A stretch of DNA of 64,000 nucleotides from Dyella_D sp052115385. Its GTDB lineage: Bacteria > Pseudomonadota > Gammaproteobacteria > Xanthomonadales > Rhodanobacteraceae. This document shows positions 54,298-61,543 of the stretch, in pieces. Position numbers and translations under genes: made by a program. The notes below the pieces were generated by a model that made no database searches, was not told the origin of the DNA, and saw only the letters and a program-made list of their open reading frames with translations. Each line of letters begins with the position of its first letter. The first letter of the stretch is position 1. The stretch covers positions 620,001 through 684,000 of the forward strand of contig NZ_JBFRGP010000001.1 of NCBI RefSeq assembly GCF_052115385.1, written 5' to 3'.

Positions 54298-54563
54298 AGC
54301 AGGCCCCACTGATCGGCGGCCAGCACGGTGGCGATCCACCAGATCACCAGCAGCAGGAACCACTGCGCGACTTCAGGCACCAGCGGCGGGGTGTTGGGCA
54401 GGTCCAGTTCCCAGTCGATAACCGGGTCATACGGGCGCTCGGTCACAGGCGACGGAGCCGGTTCCTCGGTAGGCTTGAAGAGCTGGCGGACGGCTTCGAT
54501 TGCCCGCCGGGCCAGATGTGCAGGCGATGTGAAAATCGGCTGATTACTGTGGACCATTCCCAT
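54294..54563 (-). CDS. Small membrane protein, first gene of the leftward early operon
   Basis: 89 residues from the ATG at 54563, which has AGGGAG upstream; an ATG at 54602 would precede the predicted transcript start. A Pro-rich middle and one C-terminal TM (VAQWFLLLVIWWIATVLAA). Being first behind the repressed early promoter, it would be made soon after induction. Function unknown. Confidence 0.6.
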   Translation of the reverse strand: MGMVHSNQPIFTSPAHLARRAIEAVRQLFKPTEEPAPSPVTERPYDPVIDWELDLPNTPPLVPEVAQWFLLLVIWWIATVLAADQWGLL

Positions 54564-54591
54564 GGCACACTCCCTTTCGCGACTGGAAGGG

Positions 54592-54621
54592 ATTGTGTTC
54601 AAAAACGAACAGTTCTGTCAC
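54592..54621 (-). promoter_or_regulatory. Leftward early promoter (PL-like)
   Basis: On the minus strand: GTGACA (54616-54621), 18 bases, CACAAT (54592-54597). The spacer carries the repressor operator. Transcription would start near 54585, 22 bases before the first leftward ATG. Confidence 0.55.
54596..54611. promoter_or_regulatory. Repressor operator at the leftward promoter
   Basis: TGTTCAAAAACGAACA, an inverted repeat of TGTTC/GAACA with a 6-base centre. On the minus strand it reads TGTTCGTTTTTGAACA, matching the operator at 57695-57710 in 14 of 16 positions. A second shared palindrome, ACCAGTTTTGGT, lies beside it at 54621-54632. Confidence 0.75.
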
Positions 54622-54691
54622 CAGTTTTGGTGAAGCGTATTCAGCTTCCGTTTAGACACGCGTGCCAATTGTCCAAACAAGGAGTGCACCG

Positions 54692-55204
54692 ATGAACACC
54701 CGTCGAAGGATCGTTGCCTTGCTGGTGTCCACCGCCATGGCGGCGCTGACCTGGTCCGGATCCGCCGCTGCCCAGGATGCAAACGGGCTCGGCTCGAGCT
54801 GGCCGAGCGCGGCCGACGCCAGCCGCAGCGCCAGCTTCCACGCGTACCGCTGGGTGCGGAACGGCGTCTCGTACGTGCAGGTGAATGACCGCAATGGCGC
54901 GCCTCTGGTGGCGCTGGCTGCGGCTGGCGGCACGGTTATCGTCCTCCCCATCGGCTCAGCCGCGGTGAAGATCGTCCTGCCTTCGCCTAGCGTTGCTGGC
55001 GCGCCGGTCTATACCGACGAAAGGGTGAGCATCAGCAACGACGGCAGTGGCTTCACGGTGCAGTCGCTCGAAGCGCAGCCGTGCAGTGACCCGATCGAGT
55101 GCGCCAAGATCAACAGCGCGGCGCCCGCCTCGCCGCCGGCGGCCACACTTCGCACCATGAGCGCGCAGGACACCTGCACCGATCCTATCGAGTGCGCGAA
55201 GTGA
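54692..55204 (+). CDS. Secreted prophage protein (candidate lysogenic-conversion gene)
   Basis: 170 residues from ATG 54692 with AAGGAG 8 bases upstream. Signal peptide MNTRRRIVALLVSTAMAALT with cleavage near AAA-QD (residue 27). The mature part is beta-rich (VRNGVSYVQVNDRNGAPLVA ... GGTVIVLPIGSAAVKIVLPS) and ends with a duplicated motif: PCSDPIECAK and TCTDPIECAK, four cysteines likely to form disulfides in the periplasm. It is transcribed away from the leftward operon and towards the MASE1 gene. No family recognised. Confidence 0.7.
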   Translation: MNTRRRIVALLVSTAMAALTWSGSAAAQDANGLGSSWPSAADASRSASFHAYRWVRNGVSYVQVNDRNGAPLVALAAAGGTVIVLPIGSAAVKIVLPSPSVAGAPVYTDERVSISNDGSGFTVQSLEAQPCSDPIECAKINSAAPASPPAATLRTMSAQDTCTDPIECAK

Positions 55205-55209
55205 TCGAG

Positions 55210-55238
55210 ATGGGGGCGTCGCGGCCGCGGCGCCCCAT
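55210..55238. terminator. Hairpin between convergent prophage genes
   Basis: ATGGGG/CCCCAT arms with a GC-rich interior (55210-55238), between the stop of the secreted-protein gene and the stop of the MASE1 gene, followed by TTTAAG. A plausible two-way terminator. Confidence 0.5.
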
Positions 55239-56933
55239 TTAAGCCCGCTGGGAATCCAGCAGCAGTTGGGCTTCTGCTTCCTCGTCGAAGAGAAGGGCGC
55301 TGACGTAGCGCCAGCAGTCATCCCGTGACTGGCGCAGCTCGCCGCCGTAGGCTTCCGCCAAGTCGTACAGGCCGTCCATGGAAGCACGGTCTACGGTGCG
55401 CACCTTGGACTGGCCTTCGTCCACCGGCCTGGCGCAGATTCGCATCCTGAGAGCGAGCCATTGGCGGCCGTTGCTCGACCCGACCCTAACCTTGATCTTG
55501 ATGGAGCGCACCGTGCCTTCGCGCATCGCGTGCGTCAGGCACTCATGCACGATCTGGTAGACCGTCTGCTGCGTCCCGATGGCAATGCCACGGACGCTGC
55601 TGGGCATGTAGATCCCGACCTCCTCACCAGCCTGGCGGATGCTCTCCAGGATCGGCGCGCAGGTCAGTGCTGTTCGTAGCCCGTATTCCTCCAGTAGCGG
55701 AGGGAAAAGGGCCTCGCGCTTGCTGCGCAAATAGCTCCTCGCGCTGTGCAGCATTCGGAAGTGCTGACTGAGGGCTTCGGCTTTGGCCAGCTCACTAAAC
55801 CGATCGAAATGCGACACATCAAGCGACTTGGCAAGGTCGTCCAGAGCTTCGGCCTTGTATCGCCGCATGAGGTCCGGCATTCGGTTCTTTCGCTGCAGGG
55901 CTTTCCTCAGAAGATCCTTCTCGGCGGACTCGCGAAGGAATCGATCGCTGGACCGAGTCACGAAAACGCCAGCCAGCCAGGCGCAGATGCTGAAGGCGAT
56001 CGCGATCTGCTGTACCTCGACCACTCCAGGCTCTCGTGTACTGGTGTTGGTCATTGCGACGCAGCAGTTCGCAAGGACCAAGCCCAACGCCGCTCCACGT
56101 GTCCCGTAGAGTCCCGCAAGCAGAATGGGCGGAATTGCCGAGAGGCCCACGCGTAGCGTCCAGAGGATCGGCGCCGGTATTCCCGACTTGGCAACAATGA
56201 CCAGTGCCACGCACGGGCTCAACAGGAACAGCGCTGCCTTGATTGCCGGCGCCAGGTCGACCTGGCGCGCGGCGCCCCAGGCGAGTTTGAGCGGCGCTCC
56301 TCGGAGCACATCACGCAGGACAACCCGAAGCTTGCGGCCCAGTAGTTGGTCCCGGGCGGCTGGCGCGCCGGCGTCGAAGGCCAGCTTCGCGAACCCGATT
56401 AAAGGGATCACGGTGATTCCGCCGAGGAAGGTGCCGCAGAAGTACCTGGCCAGCAGGCCGAGCATGGAGTCGCCCGAGGCGCTCACGGGGATCGTATAGG
56501 TTGACCACACCGCCACGCTGGCCAACGGCTGGGCCATTGCAGTGACGAAGATCGCGCCCAGCAGCAGCCGCGCATCGCGCCAAGTGGGCGCGACCACGTT
56601 GAGCTTGTGCTGGTAGGCGAACATCGCGCCCGGAAAAATCACCAGGGGCTGCAGGAGGCTGTAAAGGAAGACGTAGCTCGGGCTGATGAAGGTGTGCTCG
56701 CGAAACGCCATCACGGCGCTGCCCAAGTTCACCAGCAGATCGGCTGCGAAAATGGTTGGCCACCGGCGCGGGCTCGTAATCAGCAGCACCGCCAGGCGCA
56801 GGCCGACTGAGAGGTTCAGATGGGACGGGGTGTCCTTCAACGCCCAGAACGCAGCTGCGTACAGCGCGCCTATGACGATCCCCCGAAAAGCCTCCCCCGG
56901 CTTACCCATAATGTCCCTAACCCCTGTTGGCAT
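55239..56933 (-). CDS. MASE1 membrane protein with degenerate NarX-type ATPase domain
   Basis: 564 residues; an ATG at 56909 (MGKPGEAFRG) is a second possible start. Residues 15-330 contain about eight hydrophobic helices resembling the MASE1 sensory domain (GLRLAVLLITSPRRWPTIFA). Residues 330-400 are a helical linker. Residues 400-550 resemble the HATPase of NarX-type kinases (LLEEYGLRTALTC, VYQIVHECLTHAMREG, MDGLYDLAEAYGGELRQSRD), but the Asn of the N-box is replaced by His468, no DxGxG box is seen, and no phospho-acceptor His block is evident, so it is probably a pseudokinase. It starts 6 bases after the repressor stop, so it should be expressed in lysogens. Confidence 0.75.
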   Translation of the reverse strand: MPTGVRDIMGKPGEAFRGIVIGALYAAAFWALKDTPSHLNLSVGLRLAVLLITSPRRWPTIFAADLLVNLGSAVMAFREHTFISPSYVFLYSLLQPLVIFPGAMFAYQHKLNVVAPTWRDARLLLGAIFVTAMAQPLASVAVWSTYTIPVSASGDSMLGLLARYFCGTFLGGITVIPLIGFAKLAFDAGAPAARDQLLGRKLRVVLRDVLRGAPLKLAWGAARQVDLAPAIKAALFLLSPCVALVIVAKSGIPAPILWTLRVGLSAIPPILLAGLYGTRGAALGLVLANCCVAMTNTSTREPGVVEVQQIAIAFSICAWLAGVFVTRSSDRFLRESAEKDLLRKALQRKNRMPDLMRRYKAEALDDLAKSLDVSHFDRFSELAKAEALSQHFRMLHSARSYLRSKREALFPPLLEEYGLRTALTCAPILESIRQAGEEVGIYMPSSVRGIAIGTQQTVYQIVHECLTHAMREGTVRSIKIKVRVGSSNGRQWLALRMRICARPVDEGQSKVRTVDRASMDGLYDLAEAYGGELRQSRDDCWRYVSALLFDEEAEAQLLLDSQRA

Positions 56934-56939
56934 GGTCGT

Positions 56940-57620
56940 TCACGCGCTCGCTGGCGTAATTTTCGTGATGACCCTGCCGTGAATTACAAACCCCTCGAGC
57001 TCCTTGCCCTCAAGCTCGATGGTGTCTTCGGATTCCTTGGACCCGCTGATTCGCAATGCGCCTGCGCGGGGTACGGTGATCCGCTTGATATCTGATGTGT
57101 TGTGGTACGTGAAAGCGTAAAGACCAGGTCCCCATGCGTCGACGTCGGTGGCATCCAGATCGATGAACGCAATGCTGCCGATATCCAGCTCCCCGACGTT
57201 GCTCTTCGTCCGCTTAAAGGCGCATCGAGCACGATCCGGAGCGATGCCGACGTGAAATGCGAACCAGGACTTGGGAAGCGCTATCGGATCATCTAGCCAC
57301 TGGTAGCGCTCGTACAAGGGGCCCTTCGGAAGTTCGAACCCGTCGAGCACTTGTATGTGAACCATTTCACGTTTGTGGAGCGGGTCGTTCCGGAGGTCGC
57401 GCCAGCGAAAGGCATCGGTAGAGACGCCGAAATAGGTCGCAAGCTGATCGATTGTCCTGGCCCCGCCGTGGTAGTTCGGCTCGTTGAGCACCCGGTGGCA
57501 GGTTGTGTAGGAGACGCCAGAAGCGTCGGCCAGCTCCTGTGGGTTCTTGAGGCCGCGCTGCTCCATCAGGAACTGCGCGTTGCTGGCGAGATAGCTGATC
57601 TTCGGATTCGGGGCGTTCAT
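56940..57620 (-). CDS. CI-like prophage repressor (XRE HTH plus S24 peptidase-type domain)
   Basis: 226 residues from ATG 57620 (MNAPNPKISYLASNAQFLME). The HTH lies at about 25-50 (NPQELADASGVSYTTCHRVL). The C-terminal domain resembles S24/LexA: Ser140 in KSNVGELDIGSIAFID takes the place of the nucleophile and Lys179 in DIKRITVP the place of the general base; the end EGFVIHGRVI is typical. An Ala-Gly or Cys-Gly cleavage site is not obvious. It is divergent from the Cro-like gene with operators between, and upstream of the MASE1 gene in one unit. Confidence 0.87.
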   Translation of the reverse strand: MNAPNPKISYLASNAQFLMEQRGLKNPQELADASGVSYTTCHRVLNEPNYHGGARTIDQLATYFGVSTDAFRWRDLRNDPLHKREMVHIQVLDGFELPKGPLYERYQWLDDPIALPKSWFAFHVGIAPDRARCAFKRTKSNVGELDIGSIAFIDLDATDVDAWGPGLYAFTYHNTSDIKRITVPRAGALRISGSKESEDTIELEGKELEGFVIHGRVITKITPASA

Positions 57621-57674
57621 TGCCGCATCGTCCTGTATTTCAATTTTGAACAACATCTGCGCCAGCATTGGTGT

Positions 57675-57688
57675 AACCAGTTTTGGTT
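57675..57688. promoter_or_regulatory. Second palindromic operator in the cI-cro intergenic region
   Basis: AACCAGTTTTGGTT, arms AACCA/TGGTT around GTTT. The 12-base core ACCAGTTTTGGT is repeated exactly at 54621-54632, on the same strand, beside the leftward promoter. Possibly the Cro or CI site of a different affinity. Confidence 0.6.
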
Positions 57689-57715
57689 GACGATTGTTCG
57701 ATTATGAACAATTAT
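57687..57715 (+). promoter_or_regulatory. Rightward early promoter (PR-like)
   Basis: TTGACG (57687-57692), 17 bases, AATTAT (57710-57715). The spacer carries the TTGTTCGATTATGAACAA operator. Predicted transcription start is about 57722, next to an in-frame ATG at 57723. Confidence 0.6.
57694..57711. promoter_or_regulatory. Repressor operator at the rightward promoter
   Basis: TTGTTCGATTATGAACAA: perfect 6-base arms (TTGTTC/GAACAA) around 6 bases, lying between the -35 and -10 boxes. A half-site TTGAACAA occurs nearby at 57646-57653. Confidence 0.8.
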
Positions 57716-57722
57716 GCGCCGC

Positions 57723-57977
57723 ATGACACCCCAAGAAGCCGTGTTGTTGCTGCGCCAGGGCGGAATGAGCGACCCGAGCATCGCGAAAGCGGTCAAGGCG
57801 CGCGCCCCGAAACTCATGATCAGCGCACCCACCGTGAACCGCATTCGCAATGGCCGCGGATGCTCCTGGAGGACAGGTAACGTACTGATTCAATTGGCTC
57901 AGTTGCAGGAACTGCAGAGCCGTCTGGGCGGCGCAGATGAAGGCTCCGAGAACGACGCCGACGGGGCAGGGCCGTGA
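57723..57977 (+). CDS. Cro-like HTH protein
   Basis: 84 residues from ATG 57723 (MTPQEAVLLLRQGGMSDPSI); an ATG at 57714 lies inside the predicted promoter. The HTH is seen in SDPSIAKAVKARAPKLMISA and TVNRIRNGRG. Divergent from the repressor, as cro in lambda-like phages. No ribosome site precedes either ATG, so a leaderless message is possible. The acidic tail ends EGSENDADGAGP. Confidence 0.75.
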   Translation: MTPQEAVLLLRQGGMSDPSIAKAVKARAPKLMISAPTVNRIRNGRGCSWRTGNVLIQLAQLQELQSRLGGADEGSENDADGAGP

Positions 57978-57998
57978 TGACCTGCACCCGGGGAATGA

Positions 57999-58035
57999 CT
58001 GGTCAGACTTCGTTCATAAATGAGCGACCGACCAG
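57999..58035. terminator. Hairpin after the Cro-like gene
   Basis: CTGGTC/GACCAG outer arms with an inner CGTTCAT/ATGAGCG stem (one G-T pair), between cro and a convergent membrane-protein gene. Confidence 0.45.
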
Positions 58036-58048
58036 GCTCTGTTGCCGA

Positions 58049-58393
58049 TCACTGCGGATAGCGGTCGACGAGAGCAAGAAACCGCTCGTGCGCCTCATCG
58101 GCGCCAATGGTCCCGTTCTCTTCAAGCCGGTGCAGCTCTTCCAGTTCGGAGTCCCAGTTGGCGCGAGCCGGCTGGAGCTGCCGCTCGCGCTCGTCCCGTC
58201 TGTAGCTGGCCTCGCGGTCAGCGCGCAGGGCATCTGCCTGCTTCTCCAGCCGGTCGCCGTGCTTGTAGGCCGCAACCGCAGCGATGGCAATCAGGAGCCC
58301 CAGAGGGAAGAACGCGGCCAGACCGGCCAGCGCCGCCGGAATGCCGGCGAACACCGCCCAGCCCTTGAAGCCCGCCCCGTCGTTGCTAGCCAT
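58049..58393 (-). CDS. Small two-helix membrane protein of the prophage
   Basis: 114 residues: MASNDGAGFKGWAVFAGIPA, two adjacent hydrophobic segments (WAVFAGIPAALAGLAAFFPL, GLLIAIAAVAAYK, about 12-43), then a charged coiled coil (LEKQADALRADREASYRRDE...) in the cytoplasm or periplasm. Reversed between cro and the replication genes, 54 bases from the next membrane gene. Not recognised; candidate exclusion or regulatory membrane protein. Confidence 0.65.
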   Translation of the reverse strand: MASNDGAGFKGWAVFAGIPAALAGLAAFFPLGLLIAIAAVAAYKHGDRLEKQADALRADREASYRRDERERQLQPARANWDSELEELHRLEENGTIGADEAHERFLALVDRYPQ

Positions 58394-58447
58394 ACGCCCC
58401 TCCCGGCACCGGCCCTCCCCGGACGGCAGGATACAACGCCTTCGTAT

Positions 58448-59272
58448 TCACCGACCTCGAAATGTGAACCTGGGGCCGTCTGCATCCCAGACCTCCGGGA
58501 CCTTTTCGTCGATGACGTGACCGAGCACCCGAGCCGCGGGTCGCATAACTGCGACGATGCAAAAGAGGGGGTCCAAAAGAGCCCTCACTTGCTCCACGTC
58601 GACTTGCGCGAGCAACACGGGCCAGGAGTGCACCGTAGTGCTCAACTCTCGGAGGCATCGTTTCGCATCCGTGAACGCGTTCTGGATGAGTCCTGCTTCT
58701 TCAGGGTAGAGGTCCGCAAGCCACGGCCTGTTGTCGCTGTACGCAGGCAGTTCCATTGCGCCGAGCTTTTGTATCCCTTCGACCGCCATGGATCCGATTG
58801 TGGCGCGACCAGTTCGGAAGTCGTATTCCAACTCACCAGGGAAGTGCCGGAACCTGTTCTGCTCGTGCAGCTCCTTCGTTGCTGCATCTGGTTCGGTGCC
58901 GATTTTCTCCATCACGCGCAGGCAGATGCGATAGACGCGGTTTGCTTCATCCGCGAGGCGGACAGCCTCCTCAAACACCGGCGGCAGCATTTGCACTGCG
59001 TAGCGGCGTCGAGCCTTTTGCTGGCGCCTCTCTGCGAGCTTCGGCACGACGAACGCGGCGATCACTGCCAGCGCGGTGGCCGTTGCACTGGAGGCGTTCC
59101 AGAAGACGGCGGGCCTGAGGGTCTCGGTCCAGAAGCCAGCGGGTTGGGCGGTGTGCGCCACGGTGCCTGGGTGAGCTGGTGCGGCCGTCGAAGCATGCGG
59201 AGGCACCGCAGCGATCGGATGTGCTGGCGCCGCGCTGCTGGCGCGCGCCGGCTGTGCTGCAGCCTGGTCCAT
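58448..59272 (-). CDS. Membrane-anchored prophage protein of unknown function
   Basis: 274 residues. A Pro/Ala-rich N-terminal stretch (1-50), one TM (ATATALAVIAAFVVPKLA, about 62-79), then a long helical soluble domain with conserved-looking FEEAVRLADEANRVYRICLR, LPAYSDNRPWLADLYPEEAG and LGHVIDEKVPEVWDADGPRF. Faces away from the replication genes. Likely co-expressed with the two-helix protein downstream. Family not recognised. Confidence 0.65.
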   Translation of the reverse strand: MDQAAAQPARASSAAPAHPIAAVPPHASTAAPAHPGTVAHTAQPAGFWTETLRPAVFWNASSATATALAVIAAFVVPKLAERRQQKARRRYAVQMLPPVFEEAVRLADEANRVYRICLRVMEKIGTEPDAATKELHEQNRFRHFPGELEYDFRTGRATIGSMAVEGIQKLGAMELPAYSDNRPWLADLYPEEAGLIQNAFTDAKRCLRELSTTVHSWPVLLAQVDVEQVRALLDPLFCIVAVMRPAARVLGHVIDEKVPEVWDADGPRFTFRGR

Positions 59273-59339
59273 GTGAATTCTCCCCGTGTCCTAGCGGGGA
59301 TGATGCTGGCGCGCCGCCCAGCCGACAAGGAGGCCTGCC

Positions 59340-59720
59340 ATGGGCGAGGCTGACCGCACAATGATCCTGGCCCAACTGGAGCGCATCGAGCGCCAGCTCC
59401 TCGTGGTCCAGATAGAGGCGCTGCTGCTACAGCTCTACTTTGCCGAGCGCGAACTGCGCGCTGCTCGGAACACACGTAGGTTCTCTGCCTCTGCCGCAGC
59501 GGCGCTCGCCTCCAGTTCGTTGTCGGCAACGAACTTCAAGGCTGGCGCCAATGTGCCGGACCCAGATGCCCCTTATCGCCGGGTGACAGCTACGTTGGCC
59601 GCGCTCCAAGCAAAGCAGCCATGGTGGCGTCGAATGCTGCTTCGCATCGCGCGCCTAGTTCGAGGTCAGGGAAGTACTTCGCCATCCGCTCCCCCTCGTC
59701 GGCGCGGAGGTCAGCTATGA
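59340..59720 (+). CDS. Small helical phage protein
   Basis: 126 residues starting MGEADRTMILAQLERIERQL with AAGGAGG 6-8 bases upstream. First half is a long amphipathic helix (LLVVQIEALLLQLYFAEREL); the tail is basic (WWRRMLLRIARLVRGQG). Its last 131 bases overlap a gene on the other strand. Not recognised. Confidence 0.6.
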   Translation: MGEADRTMILAQLERIERQLLVVQIEALLLQLYFAERELRAARNTRRFSASAAAALASSSLSATNFKAGANVPDPDAPYRRVTATLAALQAKQPWWRRMLLRIARLVRGQGSTSPSAPPRRRGGQL

Positions 59721-59844
59721 CTTTCTGGAACTGCTCCCAGGTACTTCCTTCCAGTGAGGCGATGAGTCCGATCAGTGCTGTGCGGTACGCCAGCCTTTCG
59801 GCGAAGAGCTCTATGGAATCAATCTGTTCTCGGTTCAAAGTCAT
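59590..59844 (-). CDS. Small phage protein on the opposite strand
   Basis: 84 residues, MTLNREQIDSIELFAERLAY, with GGAGG 7 bases upstream of the ATG and normal protein composition (STWEQFQKVIADLRADEGER). It overlaps the 3' part of the 59340-59720 gene tail to tail. Not recognised. Confidence 0.55.
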   Translation of the reverse strand: MTLNREQIDSIELFAERLAYRTALIGLIASLEGSTWEQFQKVIADLRADEGERMAKYFPDLELGARCEAAFDATMAALLGARPT

Positions 59845-59928
59845 GGTGGCCTCCGGTGGCCTGGTGGTGGCTTCGCACCTGCCAACCTACCACCGGCGGG
59901 CCGCCACCCAACGCGGGCAGGGGGCGGC

Positions 59929-60891
59929 GTGATCTATTACCACCGCTACCCCGCGGACTACGCGATCGGCGCCGGGGGCCTGTCCATGATCGAGGACGGC
60001 GCCTACGGCCGCCTGATGGACTTCTACTACGGCAAGGAAGAGCCGATCGAGCACGGGCGCCGGTACAACGTGGCGCGCGCCACCAGCCCCGCCGAGAAGC
60101 GCGCGGTGGATGCGGTGCTGGCGCAGTTCTTTAAGCGCGACGGCGATCTCTGGCGGCACCACCGAATCGACGAAGAAATCGCAAAGGCTCAGCCGCGAAT
60201 CGAAGCGGCGCGCGCCAACGGAAAGAAGGGCGGGCGGCCTCCAACGAAGAAGCCACCGGGTAACCCACCAGGAAACCCGCCGGGTTTCCAACAGGTATCC
60301 CAGCAGGGTGCCCAGGGGAAACCCGGTGGTGAAACTGGTCATACGTCATACGTCAATAACTCCGTAGGTAGTTCTTCTACGAGCGCAGATACCTCGCAGG
60401 CGACCGACGCCCAGGCGCGCGCTGTGGTCGGCCTGTGCAAAGTCCTCCTCAAGCTCGGGATGCGCGACGTGCATCCAGCCAGACCCGAGCTGCTCGAGCT
60501 AGTGGATCGCGGCTGTACGCCAGAGCAGGCAGCGCTCACTGCGGCGGAACTGGCGCTGAAGAAAGCTGGGATGAAAGACGACCCGGACTTCGATCCCGAA
60601 CTGCTGGAGAAATTCGCCAGCGGCTGCAAGCAGCACGAGATGCACCTCACCGATCGCCAGTTCGAAACGCTGCGCAACAGCGTGCCGAGCCTCGGCTACC
60701 TCAGGTCAACGCTCATTGGTCGCGCGCATGACGCTGCGCGCAATGGAGACGGAAATGCAACGGTTAACTTCGGTGCCTACGGTGGACCGGCTCGCCCGGG
60801 TGGCAACGGCGGTCGACGAGAAGGGGTTGGCGCACGCGCAGAGCGTGCGCGCCGAGCCACGGACGGCTTCGGAGAAGACGAAGGCTACTGA
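59929..60891 (+). CDS. DUF1376 (YdaU-like) replication-region protein
   Basis: 320 residues from GTG 59929 with a GGGGG stretch upstream. The N-terminal domain (MIYYHRYPADYAIGAGGLSM ... GRLMDFYYGKEEPI) is DUF1376, found in phage replication-initiation proteins; a Pro/Gly repeat linker (KKPPGNPPGNPPGFQQ) follows, then a helical C-terminal domain (about 155-270, LVDRGCTPEQAALTAAELAL) resembling the second half of YdaU-like proteins. The final 45 residues overlap the next gene and are low complexity. It probably acts at the phage origin, like lambda O. Confidence 0.88.
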   Translation: MIYYHRYPADYAIGAGGLSMIEDGAYGRLMDFYYGKEEPIEHGRRYNVARATSPAEKRAVDAVLAQFFKRDGDLWRHHRIDEEIAKAQPRIEAARANGKKGGRPPTKKPPGNPPGNPPGFQQVSQQGAQGKPGGETGHTSYVNNSVGSSSTSADTSQATDAQARAVVGLCKVLLKLGMRDVHPARPELLELVDRGCTPEQAALTAAELALKKAGMKDDPDFDPELLEKFASGCKQHEMHLTDRQFETLRNSVPSLGYLRSTLIGRAHDAARNGDGNATVNFGAYGGPARPGGNGGRREGVGARAERARRATDGFGEDEGY

Positions 60892-61543
60892 CCCGGGCCC
60901 GATGCCCTCGCGCGGCACGCTGCGCTCGCTGTGGTCCAAGGCGATTTCAATCTACGGGATCCACTGGGCCAATCGCTTCGGCGAGACGCCGGAACACCTT
61001 TCCGCCGGTGAATTCCATCAGGCCGGCGAACTGACCGACACCGGAGCGACGTGGCGCGAAGGCCTAGCTGGCCTCACCCGCGAGCAGTTAGCGCTGGGCC
61101 TTCGCCGTTGCGTGATGAGCGCCAGCGGATACCCGCCCACGTTGCCGGAGTTCCGTGCGCTGTGCCTGGGCGTGCCGTCGTTCGAGAAGGTGCAGCTGGT
61201 GCTCACCAACACGAAGGGCCAGGACGAAGCCACTGCCGGCTTCGTTCGCCTGGTCTGGCGCTTCCTGGATGCGTATCGCCTTGCGCGCGCCGACAAGCGC
61301 GACGCCGCGCAGATGATCCGCGGCGCCTACGAACTGGCGCGCACTTACCGGATGGAACTGGGCGACCTGCCGGCGCCACCGGTCGCCGCCATCGGACACG
61401 AGAAGTACCAGAAGCCCACCCGGGCGAGCGACGAGACGGCCGAACGGCACCGCCAACGCATTGCGGAGCTGCTCGGCCTGCAGGACGAAGCGGCGGGCGA
61501 TGCGCCCGCGCCCACGGACACACCGCAGGAAATGCAGGCATGA
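60755..61543 (+). CDS. Phage replication protein P-like
   Basis: 262 residues from ATG 60755, preceded by GGAG; a downstream ATG at 60902 (MPSRGTLRSLWSKAISIYGI) would give 213. Blocks LWSKAISIYGIHWANRFGET, WREGLAGLTREQLALGLRRC and YPPTLPEFRALCLG are typical of lambda-P-like helicase loaders. It overlaps the DUF1376 gene by 137 bases if the first start is used, and the next gene by ATGA. Expected to load the host DnaB helicase. Confidence 0.8.
   Translation: MQRLTSVPTVDRLARVATAVDEKGLAHAQSVRAEPRTASEKTKATDPGPMPSRGTLRSLWSKAISIYGIHWANRFGETPEHLSAGEFHQAGELTDTGATWREGLAGLTREQLALGLRRCVMSASGYPPTLPEFRALCLGVPSFEKVQLVLTNTKGQDEATAGFVRLVWRFLDAYRLARADKRDAAQMIRGAYELARTYRMELGDLPAPPVAAIGHEKYQKPTRASDETAERHRQRIAELLGLQDEAAGDAPAPTDTPQEMQA

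Noticed and set aside
57974..59353. A 459-codon plus-strand frame after cro
   Set aside because: It is antisense to two minus-strand genes with clear membrane segments, and its own sequence is irregular without a family match.
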